64,000 bases of DNA from an uncultured Paraburkholderia sp. (GTDB lineage: Bacteria > Pseudomonadota > Gammaproteobacteria > Burkholderiales > Burkholderiaceae): positions 310,001 to 374,000 of the forward strand of contig CALNWN010000002.1 of NCBI GenBank assembly GCA_940746715.1, in the 5' to 3' direction. Below, in pieces: positions 31,186-40,042 of the stretch; the first letter of the stretch is position 1; each line of letters begins with the position of its first letter. Made by a program: the position numbers and the translations under genes. The notes below the pieces were generated by a model. It saw nothing but the letters and a program-made list of their open reading frames with translations, made no database searches and had not been told where the DNA came from.

Positions 31186-31817
31186 CCGAGGCACCCGCTC
31201 GCAATCTCGCGGACTTCAAGCCCGATGAGCGCTTTGCGTGGTGCGTGACCGGCTCCGGGCATCTGCTGGAGGAGTCGATCGAACTCGCGCTCGCGCTGCC
31301 GCGCACGGACCTCTTTCTTTCCGCCGCCGAAGAAGTGCTGCCGCTATACGGCTGGAAGCTGCCGCGCCTGCGCGAGCGCTTCAACGTGTTCCGCGACAAG
31401 AGCGCGAGCGGCGTGCCGGTGGGCATGCTGTATCACGGCATGTATCACACTGTCATCATCGCGCCGGCCACCAGCAACACGGTGGCGAAGTGCGCGTTCG
31501 GCATCTCCGACACGCTGCCCACCAACATGTACGCGCAGGCGGGCAAGCAGTGCATTCCGGGCATTGTCTTTGCATGCGACACCGAGCCGACCGTCGTTAC
31601 CCAAAGCCCTAACGAATGGGTCGAACTGCGGCCGCGGGCCATCGAGCTCGACAACGTGGAGCGCCTGTCGCGCTTCGAGTACACGACGGTGGTGCGCTCG
31701 CTGGATGAATTGAAGGCGGCGCTCGAGCAACGGCTCGCGGTGCTTGAATCGCATGAAATTGCCGCACGCCTTGGGGCGGCCCGGCGCGTACTGACATGGA
31801 CCACATCGTCTTCCTGA
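31182..31817 (+). CDS. Flavoprotein (HFCD family, dihydromethanopterin reductase-like)
   Basis: 211 residues: RFAWCVTGSGHLLEESIELA (FMN-binding N-terminus), VLPLYGWKLPRLRERFNVFR, HTVIIAPATSNTVAKCAFGI (the PATSNT flavin motif of the HFCD/DmrB family) and QCIPGIVFACD with a conserved Cys. Such flavoproteins in methylotroph clusters are thought to reduce dihydromethanopterin to H4MPT. The start overlaps the activator stop by 4 bp and the end overlaps the DHPS-like start by about 20 bp, suggesting a tight operon. Confidence 0.75.
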
Positions 31818-33165
31818 CAGGCCGGCTCGCCGAAAAGAGCCTCATGCGCGTGCTCGACGGCATGGCGCCCACGCCCTTCAGCTGGGAGATCCGCGAGATC
31901 GGCCTGCAGGTTGCCGCGCTCATGACCGCCGACATGATCCGCCGCCGCGTGGCGGCGCCGCTCGCGGCACGGCGCATGATCGTGCCGGGGCGCTGTCGCG
32001 GCGATCTCGCGGCGCTCAGCGAACATTACGGCGTGCCGTTCGAACGGGGACCGGAAGAAGTGAAAGACCTGCCGCAGTTCTTCGGCCGCGAGGCGAAACC
32101 CGTCGACCTGTCGCGCTATGAGACGGAGATCTTCGCCGAGATCGTCGATGCGCCGCGCCTCGATCTGGACGGTATCGCCGCGCGGGCCCGCGATTATGCG
32201 TCGCAAGGCGCGGACGTGATCGACATTGGCTGCCTGCCCGAAACGCCGTTTCCGCATCTCGAGGATGCCGTGCGACGCCTGAAGGCCGAAGGCTATCGGG
32301 TCAGCGTCGATTCCATGCGCACCGACGAGCTGCTGCGCGGCGGCCGCGCGGGCGCGGACTATCTGATGAGCCTGAACCTCGACACGCTCTGGATCGCCGA
32401 TGAAGTGCCGTCCACCCCGATCCTCGTTGCACGCGATCCGCGCGACCCCGCGTCGCTCGACGCGGCCATCGACCTTCTCACCGCGCGAGGCCGCGCGTTT
32501 CTCGCGGACCCGATTCCATTCGGCCTCGCGACGTCGATTGCACGCTATGTGCGGCTGCGCGAACGCTATCCGGACGTGGCCATCATGATGGGCATCGGCA
32601 ACGTGACCGAACTGACGGGGCGGACACGAGCGGCATCAACGCGGTATTGCTCGGCATGGCAGCGGAGCTTCGCGTGAGCGCGGTGTTGACGACCTCGGTG
32701 AGCCTGCACGCGCGGCGTGCGGTGCGCGAGGCCGACGTCGCGCGCCGCGTAATGCATGCCGCGCGCGAGGCGCAGGTGTTGCCCAAGGGCATCAACGGCG
32801 ATCTCGCAACCGTTCATGCGAAGCGCCCATTTCCTTATAGCCTGGAAGAGATCGACGAATTCGCACGCGACGTTCGTGATCCTAACTTTCGCATTCAGGT
32901 CAGCCACGACGGCATTCACGTCTATAACCGCGACGGTCACCTCAAGGCTGCCGATCCGTTCGCGCTTTATCCGGACCTGCATCTCGAAGCCGACGGCGGC
33001 CACGCGTTCTATATGGGCGTGCAGTTGGCGCGCGCCGAGATTGCATAGCGCCTCGGCAAGCGCTTCGACCAGGACCAGCCGCTCGACTGGGGTTGTGCTG
33101 TCGAGCGGCCGGAACAGGATCTGTCGGCGTGGTGCGCGCCCGGCGAGACGCAGAAAAAACGCTGA
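31796..33165 (+). pseudogene. Dihydropteroate-synthase-like protein of H4MPT synthesis, frameshift plus internal TAG
   Basis: N-terminal DUF6513-like part (HIVFLTGRLAEKSLMRVLDG, FSWEIREIGLQVAALMTADM) and a DHPS TIM-barrel-like part (GADVIDIGCLPETPFPHLED, GYRVSVDSMRTDELLRGGRA, YPDVAIMMGIGNVTELTG). The frame shifts near 32620, then LTTSVSLHARRAVREADVAR and PNFRIQVSHDGIHVYNRDGH. An in-frame TAG at 33046-33048 is followed by 38 more protein-like codons (LGKRFDQDQPLDWGCAVERP) to a TGA at 33165; Trp is expected at the TAG. The family is tied to tetrahydromethanopterin biosynthesis by genomic context. Confidence 0.75.
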
Positions 33166-33208
33166 AATTCCAGTGACTTTACACGCTGCGCAAAGCCGCT
33201 GCGCTCAA

Positions 33209-33931
33209 TCAGCGCGCTTCCGCCAGCACGCCTTCGCATGCGCTCGCCCGCGCGAGTTCGCCGCTCAGTTCCTCGCGCATTTCCCTCACAGCCCGCGCAT
33301 AGTCGTCCGCGCCGAACACCGCCGAACCGGCCACGAACACATCCGCGCCCGCCGCCGCAATCTGCGCGATGTTCGACGCCTTCACCCCGCCGTCCACTTC
33401 GATCAGCAACGGACGGCCCGTGCGCTGCATCGTCGCGTCGACGCGTTCGCGCAACATGCGCAGCTTCGCGAGCGTTTCAGGGATGAATGCCTGACCGCCG
33501 AAGCCGGGATTCACCGACATCACCAGCACGACGTCGAGCCGTTCGATCACATGGTCGAGCACCGCGAGCGGCGTGGCCGGATTGAGCGCGAGCCCGACAC
33601 GCGCGCCATGCGTTCTGATGAGCTCGATGGTCCGGTGCACATGGAGCGACGCCTCCGGATGGAAACTGATGGTGTTCGCGCCCGCCTCGGCAAAGCCGAT
33701 CACGAGCGGATCCACCGGCATGGTCATCAGATGCACGTCGATCGGCACGCGCGTATGCGGCCGGATCGCCGCGCACACGAGCGGCCCGACCGTCAGATTC
33801 GGCACGTAATGGTTATCCATCACGTCGAGATGAATCCAGTCTGCGCCCGCCGCGGTGACGTCGCGAATCTCCTCGGCGAGGCGCGCAAAATCCGCGGACA
33901 GCAGCGAGGGAGCAATCAAAAAATCACGCAT
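33209..33931 (-). CDS. rpe: Ribulose-phosphate 3-epimerase
   Basis: 240 residues, intact TIM barrel. IAPSLLSADFARLAEEI, WIHLDVMDNHYVPNLTVGP (metal His and Asp), PIDVHLMT, SFHPEAS, VMSVNPGFGGQAFIPETL and LIEVDGGV cover all active-site motifs. Interconverts ribulose-5-P and xylulose-5-P. Its position after fba and tkt marks it as the Calvin-cycle copy (cbbE). I place the start at 33931 because the longer frame adds an Arg-rich leader without homology. Confidence 0.9.
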   Translation of the reverse strand: MRDFLIAPSLLSADFARLAEEIRDVTAAGADWIHLDVMDNHYVPNLTVGPLVCAAIRPHTRVPIDVHLMTMPVDPLVIGFAEAGANTISFHPEASLHVHRTIELIRTHGARVGLALNPATPLAVLDHVIERLDVVLVMSVNPGFGGQAFIPETLAKLRMLRERVDATMQRTGRPLLIEVDGGVKASNIAQIAAAGADVFVAGSAVFGADDYARAVREMREELSGELARASACEGVLAEAR

Positions 33932-33947
33932 GACGCTCTCCTCGCAC

Positions 33948-34985
33948 TCAGTGATAGCGGCGCGCCATCGCCTCGAGCGGCAACGGCTTGATGCGCGGCG
34001 CCTGCCCCGCGCACCCGAACGCCTCGAAGCGCTCCACACACACGCTGCGCGCCGCAGCCGTCGCCGCCTTCAACGCGGCGCGCGGATCGAACTCGGCGCG
34101 CGCATTCGCCATCGATCTGCGCATCGCGCCGCTCATCGCGAGCCGGATGTCGGTGTCGATATTGACCTTGCGCACACCGTGAGCAATGCCGCGCTGAATT
34201 TCCTCGACGGGCACGCCATAGGTCGTCGGAATATCGCCGCCGTATTCGCGGATCACCGCGAGCCATTCCTGCGGCACCGAAGAAGAGCCATGCATCACGA
34301 GATGCGTATTCGGAATCCGCTCATGAATTTCGAAGATACGGTCGATCGCGAGAATATCGCCGGTAGGCTGGCGGCTGAACTTATAGGCGCCATGCGACGT
34401 GCCGATCGCAATGGCGAGCGCATCGACATCGGTTGCTTCGACGAAAATTTGCGCCTCTTTAGGGTCGGTCAGCAGATCATCGCGCGCAAGCTGTCCTTGT
34501 GCGCCGACGCCGTCCTCCTCGCCGGCCGTGCCCGTTTCGAGCGAACCCAAACAGCCCAACTCCCCTTCGACCGACACCCCGACCGCGTGTGCCGCCTCCA
34601 CGACGCGCCGGCTCACGTCGACGTTGTAGTCATACGTGGCGGGCGTTTTCTGATCGGGCAGCAACGAGCCGTCCATCATCACGGAAGTGAAGCCGGAGCG
34701 GATTGCCTGCTGACACACGGCCGGACTCGCGCCGTGATCCTGATGCAAGACGAGCGGAATGTCCGGATGCGCCTCGAGCGCGGCCAGCACGAGATGGCGC
34801 AGATAAGGCTCGCCCGCATACTTGCGCGCACCCGCCGACGCCTGCAGAATCACCGGGCTCGCGGTTTCCTCCGCGGCCTGCATGATCGCGTGGACCTGCT
34901 CCATGTTGTTGACGTTGAACGCGGGCACGCCGTATCCGTGTTCGGCCGCGTGATCCAAAAGTTGACGCAGTGCGATGAAGGCCAT
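33948..34985 (-). CDS. fba: Class II fructose-bisphosphate aldolase
   Basis: 345 residues, intact. [37 protein letters not shown] (zinc and catalytic Asp/His), [54 protein letters not shown] and [20 protein letters not shown] are the full set of class II motifs (CbbA type, also active on sedoheptulose bisphosphate in autotrophs). GGGGAG precedes the ATG. Lies between tkt and rpe, transcribed in the order tkt-fba-rpe. Confidence 0.95.
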   Translation of the reverse strand: MAFIALRQLLDHAAEHGYGVPAFNVNNMEQVHAIMQAAEETASPVILQASAGARKYAGEPYLRHLVLAALEAHPDIPLVLHQDHGASPAVCQQAIRSGFTSVMMDGSLLPDQKTPATYDYNVDVSRRVVEAAHAVGVSVEGELGCLGSLETGTAGEEDGVGAQGQLARDDLLTDPKEAQIFVEATDVDALAIAIGTSHGAYKFSRQPTGDILAIDRIFEIHERIPNTHLVMHGSSSVPQEWLAVIREYGGDIPTTYGVPVEEIQRGIAHGVRKVNIDTDIRLAMSGAMRRSMANARAEFDPRAALKAATAAARSVCVERFEAFGCAGQAPRIKPLPLEAMARRYH

Positions 34986-35025
34986 TGCAAACTCCCCAAG
35001 GACAGATGAAATGCTGTAGTGCCGC

Positions 35026-35945
35026 TCATGCGGAGCGCCGCGCGACGCGGCACGCTTCGTCCACCACGGCCCGCGCGGTCAGCGCGAAATGTTCGAACAG
35101 CGCGGCAGCGGGCGCCGACTCGCCGAATGTGTCGATACCCACCACGCCGCCTTCGAGACCCACGTACTGCCGCCAGAACGCGCGTACGCCGGCTTCCACG
35201 GCAACGCGCGGTACACCCGGCGGCAGCCCGCATCGCGCCAGCTGTCCGGCTGGCGGTCGAATACGTTTGTGGACGGCATGGAAACGACGCGCGCCGCGAT
35301 ACCTGCTTCGGCGAGCAGCGGCATTGCGTCGATAGCCAGCGATACTTCGGATCCCGTAGCAATCAGCACGACGCGCGTCGGCGCCTCGTGTCCGGCAGCG
35401 TCGGATGCATCCGGCCAATCCCGCAACACATAGCCCCCTCGCTCTATCGCGTCGATCTGCGCGCCGTCGCGCGTGACGAACGGCAGATTCTGGCGGCTCA
35501 GCAGCAGACATGACGGCCCGTCGCGCTCGATGGCGCTCGCCCATGCGCGCGCCGTTTCAACGGTGTCGCACGGACGCCAGACGTCGAGCCCGGGAATCAG
35601 CCGCAAGCTCGCGGCGTGCTCCACCGACTGATGCGTCGGCCCGTCTTCGCCAAGCCCGATCGAATCGTGCGTGAACACGAAGATCGAGCGTGTCTTCATC
35701 AATGCGGCCATGCGCAGCGCGTTGCGCGAGTAGTCGGAAAACGTCAGGAACGTGCCGCCGAATGCAACATGCCCACGATGCAGCGCGATGCCGTTGATCA
35801 CCGCGCTCATGCCGAACTCGCGCACGCCATAGTGCAGATAGTTGCCGCCTTGCAAGCCCGCGTCGCTCACCTGGACGTCGACCGCAGTCTGCCAGCTGGT
35901 CAGGTTCGAGCCTGTCAGATCCGCCGAGCAATTCCGACTTGCGAT
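35026..35945 (-). pseudogene. tkt: Transketolase C-terminal part, 5' end replaced by phage DNA, frameshifted
   Basis: Begins abruptly at [13 protein letters not shown], a motif near residue 390 of a ~660-residue transketolase, and continues through [60 protein letters not shown] and SRQNLPFV. Near 35218 the frame changes to [20 protein letters not shown] and the C-terminus. The thiamine-diphosphate-binding N-terminal domain is absent, so no active enzyme could be made. At the left joint a tandem CTCGGCGG repeat expected for ELLGGSADL appears only once, which itself shifts the frame. Calvin-cycle copy by context (cbbT). Confidence 0.85.
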
Positions 35946-36174
35946 TGTCGAGTTTATTGCCGAACCTGTGGTCGGCCTCCCGAGGATCACCAAATTCGAG
36001 CCCCATGACCTCCCGGTGCATGCTCATTTTTATGCGCTTGCCGGGAATGAGTGGGTGCGGCGCATTTCTATATGCGTACCCGCCACTCAGATGCCACGAA
36101 TACTTATTGATGCGCTCAAAATCCTCGTCATCAACCAGAATCCGCTCACCTTTCTTCGTGAAAATCTCTGCCAT
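35939..36174 (-). pseudogene. HNH endonuclease, truncated at the tkt joint
   Basis: MAEIFTKKGERILVDDEDFE, RINKYSWHLSGGYAYRN and [20 protein letters not shown] are the start of a phage HNH/AP2-type homing endonuclease; the second HNH half (GNKLDNRKS) is present, but then the frame reads into transketolase (ELLGGS). The normal C-terminal AP2-like DNA-binding domain is missing. Homologous to the intact genes at 36341 and 58220. Confidence 0.7.
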
Positions 36175-36337
36175 TTTGCCTCGCTCTTAAGGCTGCTCGA
36201 ATCGGATCGACATGGCACTGCGCGACAGATCGTCTCAATTCGTCGAGACGATGGACCAACGAAACCTTCAGCGCCTCGTCAATTCGCATTCGTTGGATGT
36301 CGCTTTCGATGCTATCGATCAGTTTCTGTACGGTCAT
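36146..36337 (-). CDS. Small helical phage protein
   Basis: 63 residues, highly charged and predicted helical (VQKLIDSIESDIQRMRIDEA, HRLDELRRSVAQ). Overlaps the start of the truncated HNH gene by 29 bp and lies just downstream of another HNH gene, in the same leftward transcript. Function unknown. Confidence 0.5.
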   Translation of the reverse strand: MTVQKLIDSIESDIQRMRIDEALKVSLVHRLDELRRSVAQCHVDPIRAALRARQNGRDFHEER

Positions 36338-36340
36338 GAC

Positions 36341-36817
36341 TTACTCAAATCTGGCGAATTCGCCGTGAAGTTCCGCCGCAGCGCGGCGATAAGCAGCATG
36401 CGCTTCTTCCGGTGTTTCGAAATAGCCGATTCTCTTTTGTCGGCCATCCACCATGATCTGCGCGGTCCACTTGCTCTTCCCCGACTCCTTCGATATTCCC
36501 TTAAAAGGACTTTTGCTGGTTCGATAGGGTCGCTTGTTTCGCCCATTCTCGCTATGCGAGCAGATTCTGAGATTAGATCGGCAATTGTTTAAGCGATTGC
36601 CATCAATATGATCAACTTCCCGCTTATCGCTGGACTCCATACCCATGATCGCCCGCTGCATAAGCAGCGTAGTTCGCTTCCCCGCGTTAATCGGGTGAGG
36701 TACATTGCGACATGCGTAGCCGTCTTTTCTACCCGTCCATTTGCTCGCAGAAAGCCATTCAAAATCTTCGTCATCGACGAGTGCGACCATCCCGCGCGAA
36801 AGCGTTATTTCCTTCAT
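36341..36817 (-). CDS. HNH / AP2-domain homing endonuclease
   Basis: MKEITLSRGMVALVDDEDFE, WTGRKDGYACRNVPHPINAG, then the HNH motif REVDHIDGNRLNNCRSNLRI and HSENGRN. The AP2-like DNA-binding domain follows: FKGISKESGKSKWTAQIMVD, RIGYFETPEEAHAAYRRAAA. Such free-standing enzymes home into phage genomes. An upstream ATG at 36877 gives a 20-residue unconserved leader, so 36817 is chosen. A strong hairpin lies just upstream (36835-36900). Confidence 0.75.
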   Translation of the reverse strand: MKEITLSRGMVALVDDEDFEWLSASKWTGRKDGYACRNVPHPINAGKRTTLLMQRAIMGMESSDKREVDHIDGNRLNNCRSNLRICSHSENGRNKRPYRTSKSPFKGISKESGKSKWTAQIMVDGRQKRIGYFETPEEAHAAYRRAAAELHGEFARFE

Positions 36818-36834
36818 CTTCGGTCTCGGAAAGA

Positions 36835-36900
36835 CCTGAGAACCCGCGTCGTCTGGGGACGTTGGCGGACCGGTCATGTACCGGCACGCGGGTTTTCAGG
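36835..36900 (-). other. Strong 15-bp imperfect stem enclosing a second hairpin
   Basis: CCTGAGAACCCGCGT (36835-36849) pairs with ACGCGGGTTTTCAGG (36886-36900) with one mismatch. Inside, CCGGT (36870-36874) pairs with ACCGG (36880-36884) around a CATGT loop. There is no T-run on either side, so it is not a standard terminator. On the minus strand it would be in the leader of the HNH gene. Confidence 0.5.
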
Positions 36901-36902
36901 GC

Positions 36903-37205
36903 TTACATGAATCCGCCGCCAAGCGGAATGAGATGGATTGCACGTCTTTCCGTGCTGCCAGCCCCGTTGCAGGGCAGCGGGGTATCACGCCTCCGATCTG
37001 GGCGCGGCAGGTAAATCAAAAAGTTCTTCGGCACGTCGGCGCACGTCGCTCCAGCCATCGCGGACATGGAGGTGCGGCGCCTCGGCGCATTCGACTCATG
37101 CCGTGAGGCGTTTTTGGCTCTATTCGCCTCAGCAGCCTGTTTGGCGGCTAATACTTCCTCCGGATTCCCGTACATCCGTTGTTCGAGAGGTTCGGGGAAT
37201 CGCAT
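36903..37205 (-). CDS. Doubtful small phage gene
   Basis: Only the first 32 residues (MRFPEPLEQRMYGNPEEVLA, AKQAAEANRAK) look protein-like; the rest is Arg/Pro-rich and may be out of frame or non-coding. A shorter gene with a frameshift near 37100 is possible. Otherwise the stretch 36878-37221 contains no convincing gene. Confidence 0.3.
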   Translation of the reverse strand: MRFPEPLEQRMYGNPEEVLAAKQAAEANRAKNASRHESNAPRRRTSMSAMAGATCADVPKNFLIYLPRPDRRRDTPLPCNGAGSTERRAIHLIPLGGGFM

Positions 37206-37221
37206 GGCGGAGCCAGAAATG

Positions 37222-37251
37222 AAAAAACCCGCGAGGTTTTCACCTAGCGGG
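37222..37251 (-). terminator. Rho-independent terminator, leftward
   Basis: Read on the minus strand: CCCGC, TAGGT, GAAA loop, ACCTC, GCGGG, followed by six T. Stem of about nine pairs with one mismatch. It ends the leftward operon coming from 37891 and above, before the HNH genes. Confidence 0.8.
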
Positions 37252-37339
37252 CTATGGATTCTGTAGACGCAACTCTAGCACCACGGAGTCAAGCGTAATC
37301 GAAACCGGAAGGATATATAAGTGCTTTTCGAAAATATTT

Positions 37340-37891
37340 TTAGTACAGGTTCTCGGAGTACAGAGTGCCGCCGTTTGTATCGTCACCACCGACGCGCCGG
37401 ATGATCTGTCCAGCGGATTCTGCGACCTTCCATGCCTCAGTGCGAAACAGAAAGTTGCCCCTGTTGTCGATGAAGCCTTGGTCGACCGGATCACCCATCG
37501 TGTCGAGATGCTGCATGAAGGCATCCCAATGACGGATGCCGAGAACAACCTCGCCGGTGAAGCGCTTACGGTTTGCGGCGCAGACTATGCGGTGAATAGT
37601 CATGCCGTCTCCGTTTTCTGCTTCATGCCCTTGGCGTTGCCGAGTTTGTCTTGCGCGCTGCAGGTTGCGACGTGCCGCTTGCACTTCCGCTTCAGCATTC
37701 GCCACTAGCCATGCTTTGGCCGCTTCCCACGTGTCAAACCATGCGTGGCTATCTGTCAACTTCCTCTCCGTGCCTTCGGAGACTTTGCCGGTGAGCAGGT
37801 TTTTGCTTGCGTAGATGACGCTTTGGGCAGTCTCTTTGATGACTTCTCGCGCTTCGACTTCACCCCAACACGTTGCCCGATATTTCTTCAT
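37340..37891 (-). CDS. Phage protein, possibly two genes fused by a frameshift
   Basis: 183 residues. The first half (YRATCWGEVEAREVIKETAQ, SHAWFDTWEAAKAWLVANAE) is one compact domain ending in a coiled-coil tail. The second (MTIHRIVCAANRKRFTGEVV, LGIRHWDAFMQHLDTMGDPV, VDQGFIDNRGNFLFRTEAW) reads like a separate small phage protein beginning at an internal Met near 37605. I recognise neither function. Just upstream of the leftward terminator. Confidence 0.6.
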   Translation of the reverse strand: MKKYRATCWGEVEAREVIKETAQSVIYASKNLLTGKVSEGTERKLTDSHAWFDTWEAAKAWLVANAEAEVQAARRNLQRARQTRQRQGHEAENGDGMTIHRIVCAANRKRFTGEVVLGIRHWDAFMQHLDTMGDPVDQGFIDNRGNFLFRTEAWKVAESAGQIIRRVGGDDTNGGTLYSENLY

Positions 37892-38292
37892 GCCACCACC
37901 TCCACAACCTTAATCAACCCACGCGCCGCGAATTGCGGCAGCAACTTTTCCTTCGCCCCTTGGTATAGGTAATGCAACTCAGCTGGAGAGAGGCGTGGAT
38001 TCTTGAACACTTCGTATCCCGCGCGCTTATTGCGAAGATTCGTTTGCAGCGCCGCTCTTTCCTGCCATTGCAGCGTATCAACGCACACGTCGACGGCCTC
38101 ACTGTTTTTCTTCCAGATTTTGACATCAACAATTTCTGCTCGCTCTTTTGCATCGAGGCTCGCTGTCGGAATCTCGTACTCGCGACAGGTCGGCGAGCAC
38201 CTCGGCATACCGAGTTGGGGCGAATAGACGTCTTGCCAGCGATGCCAGCCGAGCAACAGCGCTTCGATTTGTTCACTCTGGTCTTGCGTCAT
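37888..38292 (-). CDS. Conserved phage protein of unknown function
   Basis: 134 residues from MTQDQSEQIEALLLGWHRWQ; later SLDAKERAEIVDVKIWKKNS and RLSPAELHYLYQGAKEKLLP. Highly charged, soluble. The 4-bp overlap with the next gene points to translational coupling. The upstream in-frame extension to 38325 is less likely. Confidence 0.6.
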   Translation of the reverse strand: MTQDQSEQIEALLLGWHRWQDVYSPQLGMPRCSPTCREYEIPTASLDAKERAEIVDVKIWKKNSEAVDVCVDTLQWQERAALQTNLRNKRAGYEVFKNPRLSPAELHYLYQGAKEKLLPQFAARGLIKVVEVVA

Positions 38293-38374
38293 TTCTAACC
38301 CCGCGCCAAGTCTTGTGGATAACAACGCTATTTGAAGCCATTATTTTACGAGCTAGTGAGGACAACTCAAAATG

Positions 38375-38734
38375 CTATGCCGCCCTAATGCGTGGCTCGA
38401 TAATCTTCACGGGAACGCCAGCTTGTTTCGCCTGCCTGACCATATTCGCCGTGCCGTGGCCTCCCGGAAATGCGATAACCAGGTCGGGTTTGAGCGTGAG
38501 CATTTGGGCGTTGCGCATCGGGCCAGCAGCTCGCCCGTGCTTCTGCCAGTCGGCGCGAACCGTCTGGCATTGGACTCCGAATGCCCTAGCCCAAGCCTGC
38601 GCCCATGCGTCCGCGCCATCCGCCCCGCCCTCGATGATCAGCGATATGAGCGTCTCACGGTGCTCAGCGCAGAGCGTTGAGAAGACGTGGAGATCGTCGT
38701 CGTAGTCGCGGCCACCGCAGACGAGAACTTTCAT
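38375..38734 (-). CDS. DUF2493 / YspA-type SLOG protein
   Basis: 119 residues. MKVLVCGGRDYDDDLHVFST, SLIIEGGADGADAWAQAWAR and DLVIAFPGGHGTANMVRQAK are the Rossmann-like SLOG fold motifs (nucleotide or ADP-ribose-derivative binding) of the DUF2493 family common in phages. A role in nucleotide metabolism or NAD-linked defence evasion is possible but only inferred. Confidence 0.8.
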   Translation of the reverse strand: MKVLVCGGRDYDDDLHVFSTLCAEHRETLISLIIEGGADGADAWAQAWARAFGVQCQTVRADWQKHGRAAGPMRNAQMLTLKPDLVIAFPGGHGTANMVRQAKQAGVPVKIIEPRIRAA

Positions 38735-38946
38735 TCCTGTTCTCCGGCGATGTTGATCCAGCGATAGTCGACGCCTTCCTCCTTATCCACCTTCGGCTCC
38801 TGTACAACCGGCGCATCCCTGTACTTCCTGCGCTTGGTTGGTGCGACGTATCGAGGACGGTGGAGGAGGTATAGGCCGACTAGGCCGCACATGGAGACGA
38901 TGCCTAGGCCGTAGCCTACGAGAAGGCCGGGAACAAATACGCTCAT
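38731..38946 (-). CDS. Small single-pass membrane protein
   Basis: 71 residues: an N-terminal hydrophobic segment (VPGLLVGYGLGIVSMCGLVG, LYLLHR) and a basic then acidic tail. Overlaps both neighbours by 4 bp (ATGA). Function unknown. Confidence 0.55.
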   Translation of the reverse strand: MSVFVPGLLVGYGLGIVSMCGLVGLYLLHRPRYVAPTKRRKYRDAPVVQEPKVDKEEGVDYRWINIAGEQE

Positions 38947-39380
38947 GCGGCACCTCGCGCTGCGTCAATGGCCTGCCGAAGCGTGTCATGCGAGAAAGGG
39001 ATCGCACCACCCCACGTCGATGCCGAATAGGCCGGGACGTGCGAGACGTAATATCCGCTCCATCCTCCGTCGCGGTCGTCTTTTGTTTTGTGGGCCTCCA
39101 AGTAATCGAGCCGCGCCTTATCCTCCCGCAGCGCCCGGACCTCTGCGATCAGAGCGAGGATGGCGGCCGGATTCATAGCCGCCGCGAACTGAGCCACATC
39201 CTCAGCCACGATCGCATCGGGCCATGCTCCAAGGTTATCGTGCGCGATGAACGCTGGAACCGGATTCATCACTTGCATGGCAGAGTCGCCGTCGCCGAAC
39301 CAAACGATGCGGTCTGTTGCGGTCCATTCGTCACCGCCGGCCGCCTTGGCCAGCGCTTCCAGTTTGTCAATTTCGATCAT
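38943..39380 (-). CDS. Ead/Ea22-like phage protein
   Basis: 145 residues from MIEIDKLEALAKAAGGDEWT; contains DRIVWFGDGDSAMQVMNPVP, FIAHDNLGAWPDAIVAEDVA and ALIAEVRALREDKARLDYLE, a pattern typical of the variable Ea22-like accessory proteins of lambdoid phages. The N-terminal part before 39380 lacks similarity. Function unknown. Confidence 0.6.
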   Translation of the reverse strand: MIEIDKLEALAKAAGGDEWTATDRIVWFGDGDSAMQVMNPVPAFIAHDNLGAWPDAIVAEDVAQFAAAMNPAAILALIAEVRALREDKARLDYLEAHKTKDDRDGGWSGYYVSHVPAYSASTWGGAIPFSHDTLRQAIDAARGAA

Positions 39381-39568
39381 TTCGTCTCTCCCAGCGCCTC
39401 GCGTGCGATAGCCCACGCCTCTTCGATTTCATCCCAGTCGCCACCAACCATCTTGTCTTCGATGGCGGCGATCTTGCGAAGCGCCGCCTCAAGCGCCTCA
39501 TAGTCAGCCGCCTTCACAAACAACCCACCTTCGCGCTCGGCGCACGATGTGCCGTATCTTTTCACCAT
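39377..39568 (-). CDS. Small phage accessory protein
   Basis: 63 residues with VKAADYEALEAALRKIAAIE, an Ea22-type helical segment, and an acidic C-terminus. It abuts the RuvC-like gene upstream without a gap and overlaps the next gene by 4 bp. Confidence 0.55.
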   Translation of the reverse strand: MVKRYGTSCAEREGGLFVKAADYEALEAALRKIAAIEDKMVGGDWDEIEEAWAIAREALGETK

Positions 39569-40042
39569 TTAGGCTGCCTCCTTGAGTTTTTGTGCTGCGG
39601 TAACTGCGACGCCCAGAGCGGGCCACACGTGCGACTTGACGCCATATAACGGACTGGGCGAAGCCTTACGGCGGACCGCCTTCTCCTTCCCGCCGAAAAG
39701 GTCGATTAGTGCTTGGCGAATATTCGCGTCCTTCGCGCGTGGCGTGCCGCATAGGTGCATCTTCACGTCCTTGCGATAGACCAGGTGCGCCGACTTTCCT
39801 CGCAAGCGCCACAGCCCGCGGAATTCGCCCGCCCATTCGCACGTTTCGAAGACTTCCCGGCCAACGGCCATGCCATACGACGCGATGCGCTCAATCGCCA
39901 GCTCTTCCGCTGCGGAGTAGCGGATCTCTTCAAGCATGATCTCGTTCGGTTTGACGCCCGATCCGAACACGATGCCGTCCGTGTGATAGAGGCACCAGCC
40001 GCTTTCCTCGTTGCCCGGGTCAATTGCGAGAATGGTCGTCAA
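39569..40042 (-). CDS. RuvC-like (RNase H fold) phage nuclease
   Basis: 157 residues. TTILAIDPGNEESGW is the first catalytic strand of RuvC-like Holliday junction resolvases (Asp in AIDPG), with later acidic residues in AAEELAIERIASYG and AKDANIRQALIDLFGG. Phages use such proteins to resolve branched DNA before packaging. The position next to DUF1364 and NinB fits a recombination block. Confidence 0.7.
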   Translation of the reverse strand: MTTILAIDPGNEESGWCLYHTDGIVFGSGVKPNEIMLEEIRYSAAEELAIERIASYGMAVGREVFETCEWAGEFRGLWRLRGKSAHLVYRKDVKMHLCGTPRAKDANIRQALIDLFGGKEKAVRRKASPSPLYGVKSHVWPALGVAVTAAQKLKEAA

